DNA from: Candidatus Thorarchaeota archaeon
GTDB taxonomy: Archaea; Asgardarchaeota; Thorarchaeia; Thorarchaeales; Thorarchaeaceae
Length of the DNA stretch: 64,000 nt
Assembly (NCBI GenBank): GCA_008080745.1
Contig: SHMX01000008.1
Span: 1 to 64,000, forward strand
Direction: 5' to 3'
Shown here piece by piece: positions 16,224-25,824 of the stretch. A program made the position numbers and the translations under genes. The notes under the pieces are model-generated. The model ran no database searches, was not told the origin of the DNA, and saw nothing but the letters and a program-made list of their open reading frames with translations. Position 1 is the stretch's first letter; every line of letters begins with the position of its first letter.

Positions 16224-17741
16224 TCATTGATTAGCAGAAAAATACTGGAAAGATAATCGAAAAATATTGCATTCTTTTTCCCTAAGATATTCTATATCAC
16301 CATTATAGAGTTTGACTAGCTTCTTAACAATATACAAACCAGCACCCAATCCTTGATTCTTTTGAGTTTCTTCTTCGTGTAGTGCATCAATAGTGTTTTC
16401 TTCTAACATAGGACCTTTATCTATGAATTCTATCATGCACGTATCTGATTCGTTTTTCACACGAATTTCAATAATGGGACTTTCTTTCTCACAATATTTC
16501 ACCGCATTCTCTAATAGATTTACAAATAAGAGAATTATAAGATCATCAGCTTCAACCTGAATCGGATTCTCTAATCCGGATATCTTGATATCAAAATCAT
16601 GTTTTCTAAGGGTCACTTCAATTATATCCATAGCCTTTCTGATGGATATATCCAAATCGATTGGTGTTAGAATTACTTCGTCGGTTAATCCCACATCGGC
16701 TAATTGGCGAATTCTTTGGATTACCCTTGATACGTTTTCCGATATGGTATGAAATTGCTTATAGCTCTCAATTTCGTTCGGATTCTCGCTATCCATGTAT
16801 AGATCAATATACATCTGGAGAGATTGGAGCAGATTTCCGACTTCATGTGAATAAATGTAAACATAGAAATCACTCTCATCTTTTGCTAACCGCAATTCAT
16901 TGGTTCTATCTAAGACTTGGTCACTTAGAGAACTATGAAGGTTCTTTGAAAAATCAAATATCATTGAATATGCCATTATCATCATAGCCATGATTACTAT
17001 TATTAAAATGAGCAGATTTGATACCTGGTATGTACTGGTTCTATAATGGAGTGGAACTCCCGATATTAGAACAAGACTCAACACAAAAGGTATAGTCCTC
17101 TGCATGAGATATTTTCCTTTTTTGTACTTAATTCCGAAATAGATAATGGCCAATATACTAATCATAAAATAAATTATGACTATCCAGAATCCTATCAAGG
17201 TCAAACCTGTAGATATCTCTTGGATTGGTATAGGTTCGGTAGGACTTGTTACTAAAAACAAACTGATGATGGGGCAGGTAATTATTGATAGTACTATATA
17301 CATTTTCTTTCTTTGGTCGTCTTGAGCGTATCTATTTGCAATTTCCCCAATCATAAATCCCCCACTTGGAACTAATCCTAACACTATTGTCAAATTTTGG
17401 CTTCTAGCTGAACTGATGAAAAGAAATTCTGAGCTTGGCATTCCAGGATATGAAAATGCAAAAACGAACATGATAAAGAAGATATTATAGCAGATTAACC
17501 CAGCTACTAAATTCCAAAATACTTTGTCTTGTTGATACATCATCCAGCTCATCACAGCAATGAATCCACAAAGACTTCCCAGTATTCCAGATAAAAGACT
17601 TAGATACGCAACAAATACATTTGGTTCCAAAACAACGTGAAAACGAGGGTAGAGTGGTAAGAAGAAGGCTAGAATGGAGCCTCCGATAATCGTCCATATG
17701 GCGATTCCCCTTACACTTACATTTTCTTTCTCACTTGACAT
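16224..17741 (-). CDS. Membrane-bound sensor histidine kinase
   Basis: This protein of about 505 residues has an N-terminal region of roughly eight membrane helices (about residues 10-265) without a recognised ligand domain. A short linker and an archaeal-type HisKA segment with SHEVGNLLQ follow; the histidine is the likely phosphorylation site. The HATPase domain has N-box FVNLLENAVKY, a G1 box altered to DKGPM, and G2 box GLGAGLYIVKKL. No response regulator is adjacent. The ATG at 17741 was chosen; 23 further residues of open frame lie upstream. Confidence 0.85.
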   Translation of the reverse strand: MSSEKENVSVRGIAIWTIIGGSILAFFLPLYPRFHVVLEPNVFVAYLSLLSGILGSLCGFIAVMSWMMYQQDKVFWNLVAGLICYNIFFIMFVFAFSYPGMPSSEFLFISSARSQNLTIVLGLVPSGGFMIGEIANRYAQDDQRKKMYIVLSIITCPIISLFLVTSPTEPIPIQEISTGLTLIGFWIVIIYFMISILAIIYFGIKYKKGKYLMQRTIPFVLSLVLISGVPLHYRTSTYQVSNLLILIIVIMAMMIMAYSMIFDFSKNLHSSLSDQVLDRTNELRLAKDESDFYVYIYSHEVGNLLQSLQMYIDLYMDSENPNEIESYKQFHTISENVSRVIQRIRQLADVGLTDEVILTPIDLDISIRKAMDIIEVTLRKHDFDIKISGLENPIQVEADDLIILLFVNLLENAVKYCEKESPIIEIRVKNESDTCMIEFIDKGPMLEENTIDALHEEETQKNQGLGAGLYIVKKLVKLYNGDIEYLREKECNIFRLSFQYFSANQ

Positions 17742-17899
17742 TTTGAAATTTTCCAGATGGTATTTTTTGATTACAATTTGAAATGGGATTTGAATATTTG
17801 AAAACTCCAATTTAAGTCATATTAGAATGTGACGGTATTGTGTGGAATTTTTCGCGCCGACAACAATCATTAATACTCTCCTTCTAACGAAACTGCATC

Positions 17900-19117
17900 A
17901 TGATACGTCAATGGATTTCTAGTAGAAGAGATATCTTGGCGATATACATATCCTTTGGATTTCAATCCACTGCCACCGCCATATCTTGGCAATTCATTAC
18001 GTATTTTGTTAAACACGATCTACAAGTTAGCAGTTTTCTTCTTATGACGCTGGTTTGGTCGGCTCCTGCAGTTGTTACGATGGTAGCATCAAATCTCTGG
18101 GGATCTGTTTCTGATAAGAAAGGCCGAAGAAAGCCTTTCATGATTATGGGTTTTGTTGGATATGCGGCTACCTATTTGATGTATTCATTCATTCAAGATT
18201 GGTTGCAATTCCTATTTGTATCCTTAGTGGGTTCATTTTTCTATGCTGCAGCACTGCCCATTGGTCAGGCATACCTTACGACTGATACAAAAAGCAAAGG
18301 TGAACGTCTTGGAAGTTTCCTTATGGCCCAGAGTGCTGGCTGGTTTATTGGGGCTTTGGGAAGTGGATACACTTACGACTTCCTTGGGATGTTCATGCTA
18401 TATAGAATTGCAGGATTCCTTTCAATCGGGGCAGTACTTCTCTGTATCATTTTTGTTCGTGATATTCATGTAACGCCCAGTATTGAAGTGGATGAACCCG
18501 ACAAACTGACCATTCTAAAAAAACCCGGTATGAAACGTTTAGTGGGTTCTATCACCCTTTCCAGTATTGGGATAAATTCTCTGACCTTCGTACTCGCAAT
18601 TCTAATCGTCGATGAACTCAAAGGTAATCCTGCACATGTTGGGTTGGCAAATTCATTAGCTACCTTCTTTGCAGTACTGATTGCAAGTCGAATTGGACGG
18701 GCTGTTGATCAGAAAGGACCTATCAATATTCTCCTAGTTGGTTATTCATTGTACATGATTATTGCATTTATTTTTGCTACAACAACAGACCCAATGATAG
18801 CTACTTTGTCGCAAGCTATACCTGTGTATCCATTTGTATCTACAGCTGCATATTCAATGGCAGCCATGATATCAGGAAAATCAGAAAGAGGAAGAGCGAT
18901 GGGTGTAATTGTAGGTGGTCAGAATGCTGGAAATGCCATCGGACCAATTATAGGAGGACTATTTGCTGAATATATTTTTGGCAGAGTTCAACCAATTGCT
19001 TGGATATACCTTCTGTTGAACTTTATCGCATTATTACTAGCTCTGAGCCTCATTACAATAAGCAAGGAGCTCCATGAAAATGAAAAAGCTGATGAAGCAG
19101 TTGAGATGGGGCTCTAG
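17900..19117 (+). CDS. Major facilitator superfamily transporter
   Basis: This 405-residue protein has about 12 membrane helices and the MFS motif-A-like loop GSVSDKKGRRKPF between helices 2 and 3. The second half has a related loop (GRAVDQKGP). The profile resembles multidrug or sugar efflux members; the substrate cannot be inferred. It has its own upstream region, divergent from the histidine kinase. The stop codon overlaps a hairpin shared with the convergent amidohydrolase gene. Confidence 0.85.
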   Translation: MIRQWISSRRDILAIYISFGFQSTATAISWQFITYFVKHDLQVSSFLLMTLVWSAPAVVTMVASNLWGSVSDKKGRRKPFMIMGFVGYAATYLMYSFIQDWLQFLFVSLVGSFFYAAALPIGQAYLTTDTKSKGERLGSFLMAQSAGWFIGALGSGYTYDFLGMFMLYRIAGFLSIGAVLLCIIFVRDIHVTPSIEVDEPDKLTILKKPGMKRLVGSITLSSIGINSLTFVLAILIVDELKGNPAHVGLANSLATFFAVLIASRIGRAVDQKGPINILLVGYSLYMIIAFIFATTTDPMIATLSQAIPVYPFVSTAAYSMAAMISGKSERGRAMGVIVGGQNAGNAIGPIIGGLFAEYIFGRVQPIAWIYLLLNFIALLLALSLITISKELHENEKADEAVEMGL

Positions 19118-19130
19118 TTCCCCAGAGCCC
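19109..19130. terminator. Hairpin between convergent genes
   Basis: GGGCTCT/AGAGCCC, a 7-bp stem with an 8-base loop, spans the stop codon of the MFS gene and ends 8 bases before the stop of the amidohydrolase. There is no T-run on either side, so termination is uncertain. Confidence 0.4.
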
Positions 19131-19138
19131 AAAGTCGT

Positions 19139-20332
19139 CTATTTCTCAAGTTCGATTTCAATACCATCAATGAAGACTTGTTCAACCTTGCTATAGAAAT
19201 CAAATGGATGTCCTGACCAGACCACAATGTCTGCATCCTTTCCCTTCTCAAGAGAGCCAATCCTTTTCTCCAGTCCAAGAATCTCTGCAGGGTTCATAGT
19301 GATACACTTCAATGCATCCTCTCGACTCATTCCATGCTTAATAGCATACATTGGCAGTAGTGGAAAGAAGTTCATTGGAGTTATAGAGTCTGTCTGGAGA
19401 GCAACCTTTACACCAGCTTTGTTCAAGATTACAGGTGTATCAAAACCCTTCTCTATTGTTTCAGGTTTTGTAGTCCAGTGGATAGTGGGTCCTATTACTG
19501 CAGGATACCCTTTTTCACCAAGAAAATCTGCTATTTTATGACCTTCTGTGCAATGTATCAATACCACATTGATGCCAAATTCTTCAGCAATTCTAACCAC
19601 GGTCGATATATCATCAGCTCGATGAGCATGAGCATGAAGAGGAATTTCTCTTTTGAGAACCTGCGCAACAACTTCCATTCCCATGTTCGTCTTGGGTCTC
19701 TGTGGTGAGGGCTCCCCTTCTTCTTTCGCTTTTCGAGCTTTTGCTCCATAAGCTCTCCATTCTTCAAGATAGTCCTGTGCTTCTATCAGTGTTTTCCTCA
19801 ATATAGAGGCTACACCCATTCTAGTCGAGGGAGTCTTCTTCTCTGTTCCATAAACTCGCTTTGGATTCTCTCCAAAGGCAACCTTGAGTCCAGTAGGTTC
19901 TAGAACTACCATTTGGTCAACAACCGCAGACCCATTGGGTTTGAATGCAAAGGCCAATCCACCGATTACGTTTGCTGAACCGGGTCCTGTATTTACACAG
20001 GTGACACCACCTTTTACAACTTCTTTCAATGAGGGTTCAGCAGGATTGAAACTATCTACTCCTCGTAGTTCTGGCGTTACTGGATTTGTAGCTTCATTTC
20101 CATCCATACCCGCATTTCCGATACTTCCATCAAACAATCCCTGATGAGCATGAGCATCAACGAATCCGGGGAGAACATATTTGCCCTCCACATCAATTGT
20201 TTCTGCGTTAGATGGAATCTTTATCCCTTTTCCTATGTCATGGATTTTCTTCTCATCAAAGACGATGGTGCCCTCTTTGATTAATCCAAGGACCGGACAT
20301 AATATTGTAGCATTAGTGATTGCTTTCAACAT
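19139..20332 (-). CDS. Amidohydrolase-superfamily metal-dependent hydrolase
   Basis: This 397-residue protein has the N-terminal beta-sandwich, then the metal-binding GFVDAHAHQG (HxH), further ligands in HAHAHRADD and IHCTEGH, and the late aspartate in QTDSITP. The C-terminal GKDADIVVWSG is typical of imidazolonepropionase- and prolidase-like amidohydrolases. It hydrolyses C-N bonds in a cyclic amide or peptide-like substrate, which cannot be named from the sequence. GAGG lies just before the ATG (TTTGAGGTAGTATG). It stands alone. Confidence 0.88.
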   Translation of the reverse strand: MLKAITNATILCPVLGLIKEGTIVFDEKKIHDIGKGIKIPSNAETIDVEGKYVLPGFVDAHAHQGLFDGSIGNAGMDGNEATNPVTPELRGVDSFNPAEPSLKEVVKGGVTCVNTGPGSANVIGGLAFAFKPNGSAVVDQMVVLEPTGLKVAFGENPKRVYGTEKKTPSTRMGVASILRKTLIEAQDYLEEWRAYGAKARKAKEEGEPSPQRPKTNMGMEVVAQVLKREIPLHAHAHRADDISTVVRIAEEFGINVVLIHCTEGHKIADFLGEKGYPAVIGPTIHWTTKPETIEKGFDTPVILNKAGVKVALQTDSITPMNFFPLLPMYAIKHGMSREDALKCITMNPAEILGLEKRIGSLEKGKDADIVVWSGHPFDFYSKVEQVFIDGIEIELEK

Positions 20333-20387
20333 ACTACCTCAAAGATAGGATTACGTTGCCAACCTAAATGTTTTCGGAAAGGTTTCA

Positions 20388-21041
20388 TCACACAGTATTG
20401 GAGCTATTTTTGAAGAGAACTAGACTTCTTTGAGCTAATCTGGATGTCTGATCGATAGCCTCCATTATTGTCAAATCTATCGCTTCAGCTTGAGTGAGAA
20501 TCCTAGCGCCCCTATCAACACTATAGAGTTTCCTGAGAAATTTAAGATGTGCGTGCTCCGAATCATGTTGGACTTTCATGACATCCTTAAGTGCATCTGA
20601 TGCAGAACAGGATTCAGTTGGATCAACAATATTCTCAACTAACTGGAAGGCATGATCCAGAGATTCTAGCAGATTGTTAAGATGTTCATTTATCCAGTCT
20701 TCTAACATTACAAGTCCCAACCGATGTCCTAGCTTGTTTAATAACCGGATAATTAAATCGTAACTCGAAATGAATAGCTGCAATTCACGAGGATTAAGTC
20801 CATCTGTCTTATTGGTTATTACTCTTTGATGAAGTACAATCGAATGATAGTCGTTTCTCTCATCAAATTGCGCTAACATTTTATCGACTTCAGGAGCAAC
20901 AGGCCCGGATTCTATAGCCACTACCCATTGAATTTGTTCTCTTATGCTCGCAAGAACTTTTGAAATCAAAAGAGTGATATCCTCTTCTAGATCCAAATCT
21001 TCGTTTCGGGACAAGTTGTATCTTTCTCCGTAGTCATTCAC
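20388..21041 (-). CDS. Uncharacterised helical protein
   Basis: This 217-residue protein is predicted soluble and nearly all alpha-helical, with acidic patches at the N-terminus (DLDLEEDI). No membrane segment, cysteine pair or nucleotide-binding motif is visible. A HDSEHAHLKFLRKLY stretch contains several histidines but forms no known metal motif. I do not recognise a family. It lies between GAPDH and the amidohydrolase on the same strand but has its own upstream AT-rich region. Confidence 0.6.
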   Translation of the reverse strand: MNDYGERYNLSRNEDLDLEEDITLLISKVLASIREQIQWVVAIESGPVAPEVDKMLAQFDERNDYHSIVLHQRVITNKTDGLNPRELQLFISSYDLIIRLLNKLGHRLGLVMLEDWINEHLNNLLESLDHAFQLVENIVDPTESCSASDALKDVMKVQHDSEHAHLKFLRKLYSVDRGARILTQAEAIDLTIMEAIDQTSRLAQRSLVLFKNSSNTV

Positions 21042-21119
21042 TCACAATATATATGAGTTGTAATATAATTTTGATTATTGCAGATTCTTATCCCATTCAA
21101 AAGGAAAAGAAAAAGGAAA

Positions 21120-21137
21120 AAGCCCCCCAAGGGGCTT
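21120..21137 (-). terminator. GAPDH terminator
   Basis: On the minus strand AAGCCCC/GGGGCTT (7-bp stem, 4-base loop) lies 8 bases after the GAPDH stop and is followed by a long T-rich stretch (TTTTTCCTTTTTCTTTTCC). Confidence 0.8.
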
Positions 21138-21144
21138 AAATTTT

Positions 21145-22146
21145 CTACAGTTTCTTTGCAACTAGAGCGGTTAGGTCTGCAAGCCGATAAGAGTATCCAG
21201 CTTCATTGTCATACCAGCCCAGAACTTTCACCATATCGTCCTGGATATTTGTAACAAGCGAGTCATAGATACAGGAGTGTGGATTTCCAATATAGTCAGA
21301 TGAAACAAGAGGTTCATCCGCATATTGTAGATATCCCTTCATCTCCCCATCAGCGGCCTTCTTGAAAGCTTCATTAATCTCATCTACGCTAGCTTTCCTC
21401 TCTAGATTCGCTACCAGATCCACAACACTGACATCCATCACTGGAACTCTAATTGCCATTCCATCCAACTTACCAATCATTGCTGGATAGACTAGCCCAA
21501 TTGCCTTTGCAGCACCTGTAGTTGTTGGAATAATGTTCCAGCAAGCCGCACGAGCTCTTCTTAGATCTCCGTGTTGTAGGTCTAATATTCTCTGGTCATT
21601 AGTAACTGCGTGGATTGTAGTCATAAGCCCTTTCTGAATACCAAATGATTTGTCTAGTACCTTTACAAGTGGAGCTAGACAATTTGTGGTGCAGGAGGCG
21701 TTAGAGATAATGTGATGTTTTTCGGGGTCATATTCGTCTTCATTGACTCCAAGAACAACAGTAAACATATCCCCTTTTCCAGGAGCACTAACGAGTACCT
21801 TCCGAGCTCCTGCAGCAATATGCTTTGAAGCATCTTCTGGTTTTCTAAAGAGTCCTGTTGATTCAATAATAATGTCTACATCCATTTCCTTCCAAGGAAG
21901 CTTTGCAGGATCTCTTTCTTGAAGAACCTTGATTTTATCATCGTTTACTTTCATGTATTCTCCTTCGACCTTAACAGTGCCATCAAACTTACCCATAATT
22001 GTATCATACTTTAGCAAATGAGCAAGAGTTTCTGCATCGGTCAAGTCATTGATTGCTATGATTTCAAAATCTTTCATATCATGAGCAGCGCGTAGATATG
22101 TACGCCCTATTCTTCCAAATCCATTGATTGCCACTTTAACAGTCAT
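21145..22146 (-). CDS. gap: Glyceraldehyde-3-phosphate dehydrogenase, class I (bacterial type)
   Basis: This 333-residue protein has a NAD-binding fold with INGFGRIGR, the NAD-preferring INDLTDAETLAHLLKYD, the catalytic SNASCTTNCLAP (Cys nucleophile), the partner histidine in TTIHAVTNDQ, and the C-terminal WYDNEAGYSYR. It oxidises glyceraldehyde-3-phosphate to 1,3-bisphosphoglycerate with NAD+ and phosphate. Most archaea use the unrelated-looking class II enzyme, so the class I form suggests ancient transfer or an Asgard-type complement. The ATG follows AGGTG. A strong terminator follows the gene. Confidence 0.95.
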   Translation of the reverse strand: MTVKVAINGFGRIGRTYLRAAHDMKDFEIIAINDLTDAETLAHLLKYDTIMGKFDGTVKVEGEYMKVNDDKIKVLQERDPAKLPWKEMDVDIIIESTGLFRKPEDASKHIAAGARKVLVSAPGKGDMFTVVLGVNEDEYDPEKHHIISNASCTTNCLAPLVKVLDKSFGIQKGLMTTIHAVTNDQRILDLQHGDLRRARAACWNIIPTTTGAAKAIGLVYPAMIGKLDGMAIRVPVMDVSVVDLVANLERKASVDEINEAFKKAADGEMKGYLQYADEPLVSSDYIGNPHSCIYDSLVTNIQDDMVKVLGWYDNEAGYSYRLADLTALVAKKL

Positions 22147-22424
22147 GAGTTGCACCTGCGAGAATAATTCCCTGATTTAATTTCGCATGATGCTATGCTA
22201 TATTTCTTGTGTATCATGTTTCTACATAATTTTTTCTTGCCAATTGGTGTGATAAAACATCTTCATAACACCTTACTCCGACTAAATAAGCTGGAGTAAG
22301 CAATAGTTCAATTTTAGCTACTAAAATGAATGAATCCATAAGGTTCATAGAAATCTCATATGCAACAAATGAGGGAACGGAGGTGATTTTAGGAACGTAT
22401 GTTTTGTATATTTTGTGTTTGATA

Positions 22425-23765
22425 ATGGAATCAGTAATGAACTATCTTGATGATCATCTTAATACTGCAATAGAGGATGTAATCCGACTCTGTCGATATG
22501 CAACAGTCGCTGCAAAAGAACAAGACATTGTAGAAACAGCGGATGTTGTGAAAGGAATGCTAGACGAATTGGGTCTTGAAACCACTCTTCATGAAACAAG
22601 TGGTGCCCCCGTCATAACTGCATGGATGGATAACGGAGCAGATCGAACACTTCTATTTTATGATCACTATGATGTTCAACCTGCTGAACCCTTTGATCTC
22701 TGGGATAGTCCTCCCTTTGAGCCTGAAATTCGTGATGGACGTATTTATGGGCGAGGAACTTGTGACAACAAGGGTGATTTTGTGTCACGAGTCTGGGCAG
22801 TTAAGGCATTTCTAAAGACCAATACTGATATCCCTGTAAACATCAAATTTATTGTTGAGGGGGAAGAAGAGATTGGCTCACCTAATCTTCATGAATTCAT
22901 CGAAAAGAATAAGGAATTTGTAAAAGCCGATGCTGGCATCTGGGAGTTTGGAGCATCTGATGCTAATGGTATTCAGGAGGCCTGGCTGGGATTGAAGGGT
23001 CTTCTTTACGTTCAGTTAGAAGTTGAGAAGTTGTCTCATGATGCTCATTCTTCATATGCCTGTATTTTACCATCTGCTCCCTATCGATTAGTCGACGCTT
23101 TGATGTCACTAAGACGACCTGATGGTAATATTTCAATTGATGGATTCTATGAGGATGTTCAGCCACTCTCCGAAAAGGATGAAGAAGCCATCTCAAAGAT
23201 TGATCTCAGTGAAGAAAAAATAAAGGATTTCTATGGGATTTTCGAGTTTGTCAATGGTTTATCTGGCTCTCAATTGAAGCAGGCATTCTACAATGCTCCC
23301 ACCTGTAATATCTGTGGAATCACTACCGGTTATCAGGAAGAAGGTTCTAAGACAGTCCTGCCTGCAAAAGCATCTGCAAAGATTGACTTTCGTCTTGTAG
23401 TAAATCAAGATCCTGATGATCTAATTAGAAAACTAAGGGCGCACCTTGACGAATTTGGATTCAAGGATGTCGAGATTGCTTGGTCCGAAGGATATCCGGC
23501 AGCAAGAACCCCTGTTGATCATCCTTTTGTTGAGGTCGTGCAGAAAGCGAATCGGGAAATCTATGGTCATGATATCACTATTCATCCAACCAATCCTGGC
23601 TCTGGTCCTCTATATCTATTCGATGAATATGTACCTATGGTATCTATTGGTGTTGCAGACTTTTATTCGAGAGCCCACGCACCAAATGAAAGTATCTTGG
23701 TAGAGAACTTCCATCTTGGAATGAAAAGAATGGCAGCTATCATGAATGAAATGAAGGACTGGTAA
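22425..23765 (+). CDS. M20-family metallopeptidase
   Basis: This protein of about 446 residues has the M20 dizinc motifs: YDHYDVQPAEP (first histidine and catalytic Asp), GRGTCDNKG (bridging Asp) and VEGEEEIGS (general-base Glu and ligand Glu). A lid/dimerisation domain occupies about residues 185-350. The late NPGSGPLY also fits. It hydrolyses dipeptides or N-acylated amino acids. The start is placed at the ATG at 22425 because residues upstream lack family resemblance; an ATG at 22437 is also possible. Confidence 0.9.
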   Translation: MESVMNYLDDHLNTAIEDVIRLCRYATVAAKEQDIVETADVVKGMLDELGLETTLHETSGAPVITAWMDNGADRTLLFYDHYDVQPAEPFDLWDSPPFEPEIRDGRIYGRGTCDNKGDFVSRVWAVKAFLKTNTDIPVNIKFIVEGEEEIGSPNLHEFIEKNKEFVKADAGIWEFGASDANGIQEAWLGLKGLLYVQLEVEKLSHDAHSSYACILPSAPYRLVDALMSLRRPDGNISIDGFYEDVQPLSEKDEEAISKIDLSEEKIKDFYGIFEFVNGLSGSQLKQAFYNAPTCNICGITTGYQEEGSKTVLPAKASAKIDFRLVVNQDPDDLIRKLRAHLDEFGFKDVEIAWSEGYPAARTPVDHPFVEVVQKANREIYGHDITIHPTNPGSGPLYLFDEYVPMVSIGVADFYSRAHAPNESILVENFHLGMKRMAAIMNEMKDW

Positions 23766-23783
23766 TAAGAGAATATTACGGAT

Positions 23784-24122
23784 TTACCAGACCATGGGCA
23801 CAAAGCCCCGGTTAATGTAGTCTGCAATGATTGTACCAACATACTCCACACGAACACCGATCTTCGATGTCATCTCCGAGAGGTCATCACGGTCTGATAT
23901 GTATTTGCAGGCTACCGGTTCCACCATCGTTACCATTGAATCCACCTCAGATGCAATCTCGGCATCGTCAACTAATACCCGTTGAGCTGGTCCAAAGAAT
24001 ACTACTCTAACCTTTCCCATCCACTCGTATTTGTGAGTGTTACGGGCATACATCAGGGCAGTTAGAATTTTCTCTCTATCTGACGATGATATTATCACAA
24101 GTAGGTCTTTCTTATCCGTCAT
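23784..24122 (-). CDS. DsrE/DsrF-like small protein
   Basis: This 112-residue protein has a DsrE/TusD-like pattern: an N-terminal strand DLLVIISSSD, a helix with ALMYARNTH, a second strand VRVVFFGPAQRVLVDD, a later single cysteine in VACKYISDR, and a C-terminal GTIIADYINRGF. Family members form small homo- or hetero-oligomers that move sulfur via a conserved cysteine. Its role here is unknown. The start is the ATG giving MTDKKDL; no ribosome site is seen, so it may be leaderless. It converges on the peptidase gene. Confidence 0.65.
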   Translation of the reverse strand: MTDKKDLLVIISSSDREKILTALMYARNTHKYEWMGKVRVVFFGPAQRVLVDDAEIASEVDSMVTMVEPVACKYISDRDDLSEMTSKIGVRVEYVGTIIADYINRGFVPMVW

Positions 24123-24175
24123 TAGAATCAAGGTAAAAATGAGCTTCTTCTCTTAAATGTGTGGATGAAAAAGAA

Positions 24176-24197
24176 ATAGGGGAGTAGTCTCCCCTAT
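24176..24197 (-). terminator. Terminator of the DUF4139 operon
   Basis: A perfect 9-bp stem ATAGGGGAG/CTCCCCTAT with a TAGT loop, followed on the minus strand by TTTCTTTTTC. It begins 8 bases after the stop of the second DUF4139 gene. Confidence 0.8.
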
Positions 24198-24205
24198 GTC
24201 AGATT

Positions 24206-25813
24206 TTATGGCAATGGTGGACGAATAATAATGTCCTTTTCCCACTCAACTATGTATTCGTACTCGATTGTCTTTTCTTTCTCAGGATCAACATTGATTT
24301 CCCACTCAAGAACACCAAGTTCGAACTTCTTGTAAGGTATTGTTGGTGGAGGGGCCTCAACATTGATTTTCTCGGAATTGCTATGGGGAATTCTATCCAC
24401 AATCTTAATTTCGATTGGCTGTTTAGCGAAACTCTTGACTTCTATCTTATACTTATACTGACGCTTATTCTTACCCCTAGTGAAGCCAGCCTTTTCAGTT
24501 TCTTTGTCAACTAGAGTCTTTTCGGCCTTTATATCATATGCAATTCGTGTTCCAAGTCTGAATTTCTCACGTGGTGATTTCATATCAATTGTAGTTTCAC
24601 CCAGAAAATCGCCTTGGTTATACACCTTTACTTTACCCGGTAAGAGTACTGCATCTGAATTGGTAATTTCATCTTGTGCAACAACTTCTGTCATAGCATA
24701 AGCGTTCCAGAAATGCAATCTTCTTGACTCGAACTCTTCTTCTGTTAAAGTGACAGGGTGGGTCTCATTATCAAAAATGATAGTGATTTTACCTGGTACT
24801 TCATACATAACAGTGCCACTAAGGCTTTCCTTGACAGAAGCAGTCCGTTCTTCCATCGGTACGAAATCCATTTCTTTATCCATATCTCTAGCAAATACCA
24901 TCTCTTCTTCGGTTTCCATCATGTCATCCATTCTGGCGGCTCCCCCGCCTGCTGCACCCCCAGGTCCACCGAAACTTCCAATGAACCCACTGATATCTGC
25001 TTTCACTGTGTCAACGTAGTAGGGGCTTGGTTTGACTGCTGCGACAGGTTTTGCCGATGCTGTTGAAACTGTTAGAGATACATCTTTCCAATCCTCATGC
25101 GAGGAGTTTCTGATGAGTGCAATTCGCTTTACATGAGCAGAGTTTTCTCCAATATCAATATCATAGGTTGGATTCCATCCCGCAGTATGAAGCTGATAGG
25201 AAACATCAAGGATTAGTTCAGTATCTTCTTTGACATCTACTAAGACTTTTACTTCTCGATATACTTTGACGCCGGATAGGTTTTGAGCATCATTCAACTT
25301 TGAGTGAAGGACTTGGAGTTGGTCATCTAATTCTTTTAGCTCCTCAGTGAGCTCTCTGATTCTTTTCTTGGTTTCACTAAGAAGTTTGACACTTGTTTCA
25401 TCCATCTTGGTGAGATTTTCAATTTTGCCCTCTCCTACAGCATACCATTTGCCAAACTCGCTGGCAAATTGCTTTGATATCGTAATAAGACGATCTTGGC
25501 GAGAGCGTTGATAATTCAGGTCATCTGTCACCTGTTCCTTCTTCATTTCTAGTTTCTCGATCTCTTCTTTGAGTTGTTCTATTTTTTCTTCATCTTGGGA
25601 TTTGACATACTCTTTCTTGACATCAATTCCCTTGAGAACTGCTTTTCCCTTTCCTTTGACTCTAAAGCTATCTTCATGTGCATTTTGTGTTATGCCACCA
25701 ACAAGGAGGGTGTGTTCACCTGGTTTAAGCTTCATACTACCTGATCTGGTAATTCTTGCTCCATCTCTGAATACTGTTACTTTTGAAACGTCTGTATTGA
25801 ATTCTTTAATCAT
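24206..25813 (-). CDS. DUF4140/DUF4139 (MuiA-like) protein, second of a tandem pair
   Basis: This protein of about 535 residues has an N-terminal DUF4140-type beta domain (VTVFRDGARITRSG) and a coiled coil at about residues 70-175 (QLKEEIEKLEMKKEQV and following). A DUF4139-type beta-sandwich follows, opening with YQLHTAGWNPTYDID. A glycine/alanine-rich loop (GGPGGAAGGGAAR) and an acidic stretch interrupt the domain. The tail ends in PPLP, as in its neighbour. It has no signal peptide. The family includes the mucoidy inhibitor A group, but the biochemical function is unknown. AGGAGG overlaps the upstream stop (TAGGAGG) and supports a start at 25813. Confidence 0.82.
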   Translation of the reverse strand: MIKEFNTDVSKVTVFRDGARITRSGSMKLKPGEHTLLVGGITQNAHEDSFRVKGKGKAVLKGIDVKKEYVKSQDEEKIEQLKEEIEKLEMKKEQVTDDLNYQRSRQDRLITISKQFASEFGKWYAVGEGKIENLTKMDETSVKLLSETKKRIRELTEELKELDDQLQVLHSKLNDAQNLSGVKVYREVKVLVDVKEDTELILDVSYQLHTAGWNPTYDIDIGENSAHVKRIALIRNSSHEDWKDVSLTVSTASAKPVAAVKPSPYYVDTVKADISGFIGSFGGPGGAAGGGAARMDDMMETEEEMVFARDMDKEMDFVPMEERTASVKESLSGTVMYEVPGKITIIFDNETHPVTLTEEEFESRRLHFWNAYAMTEVVAQDEITNSDAVLLPGKVKVYNQGDFLGETTIDMKSPREKFRLGTRIAYDIKAEKTLVDKETEKAGFTRGKNKRQYKYKIEVKSFAKQPIEIKIVDRIPHSNSEKINVEAPPPTIPYKKFELGVLEWEINVDPEKEKTIEYEYIVEWEKDIIIRPPLP

Positions 25814-25824
25814 TCTCATTCCTC

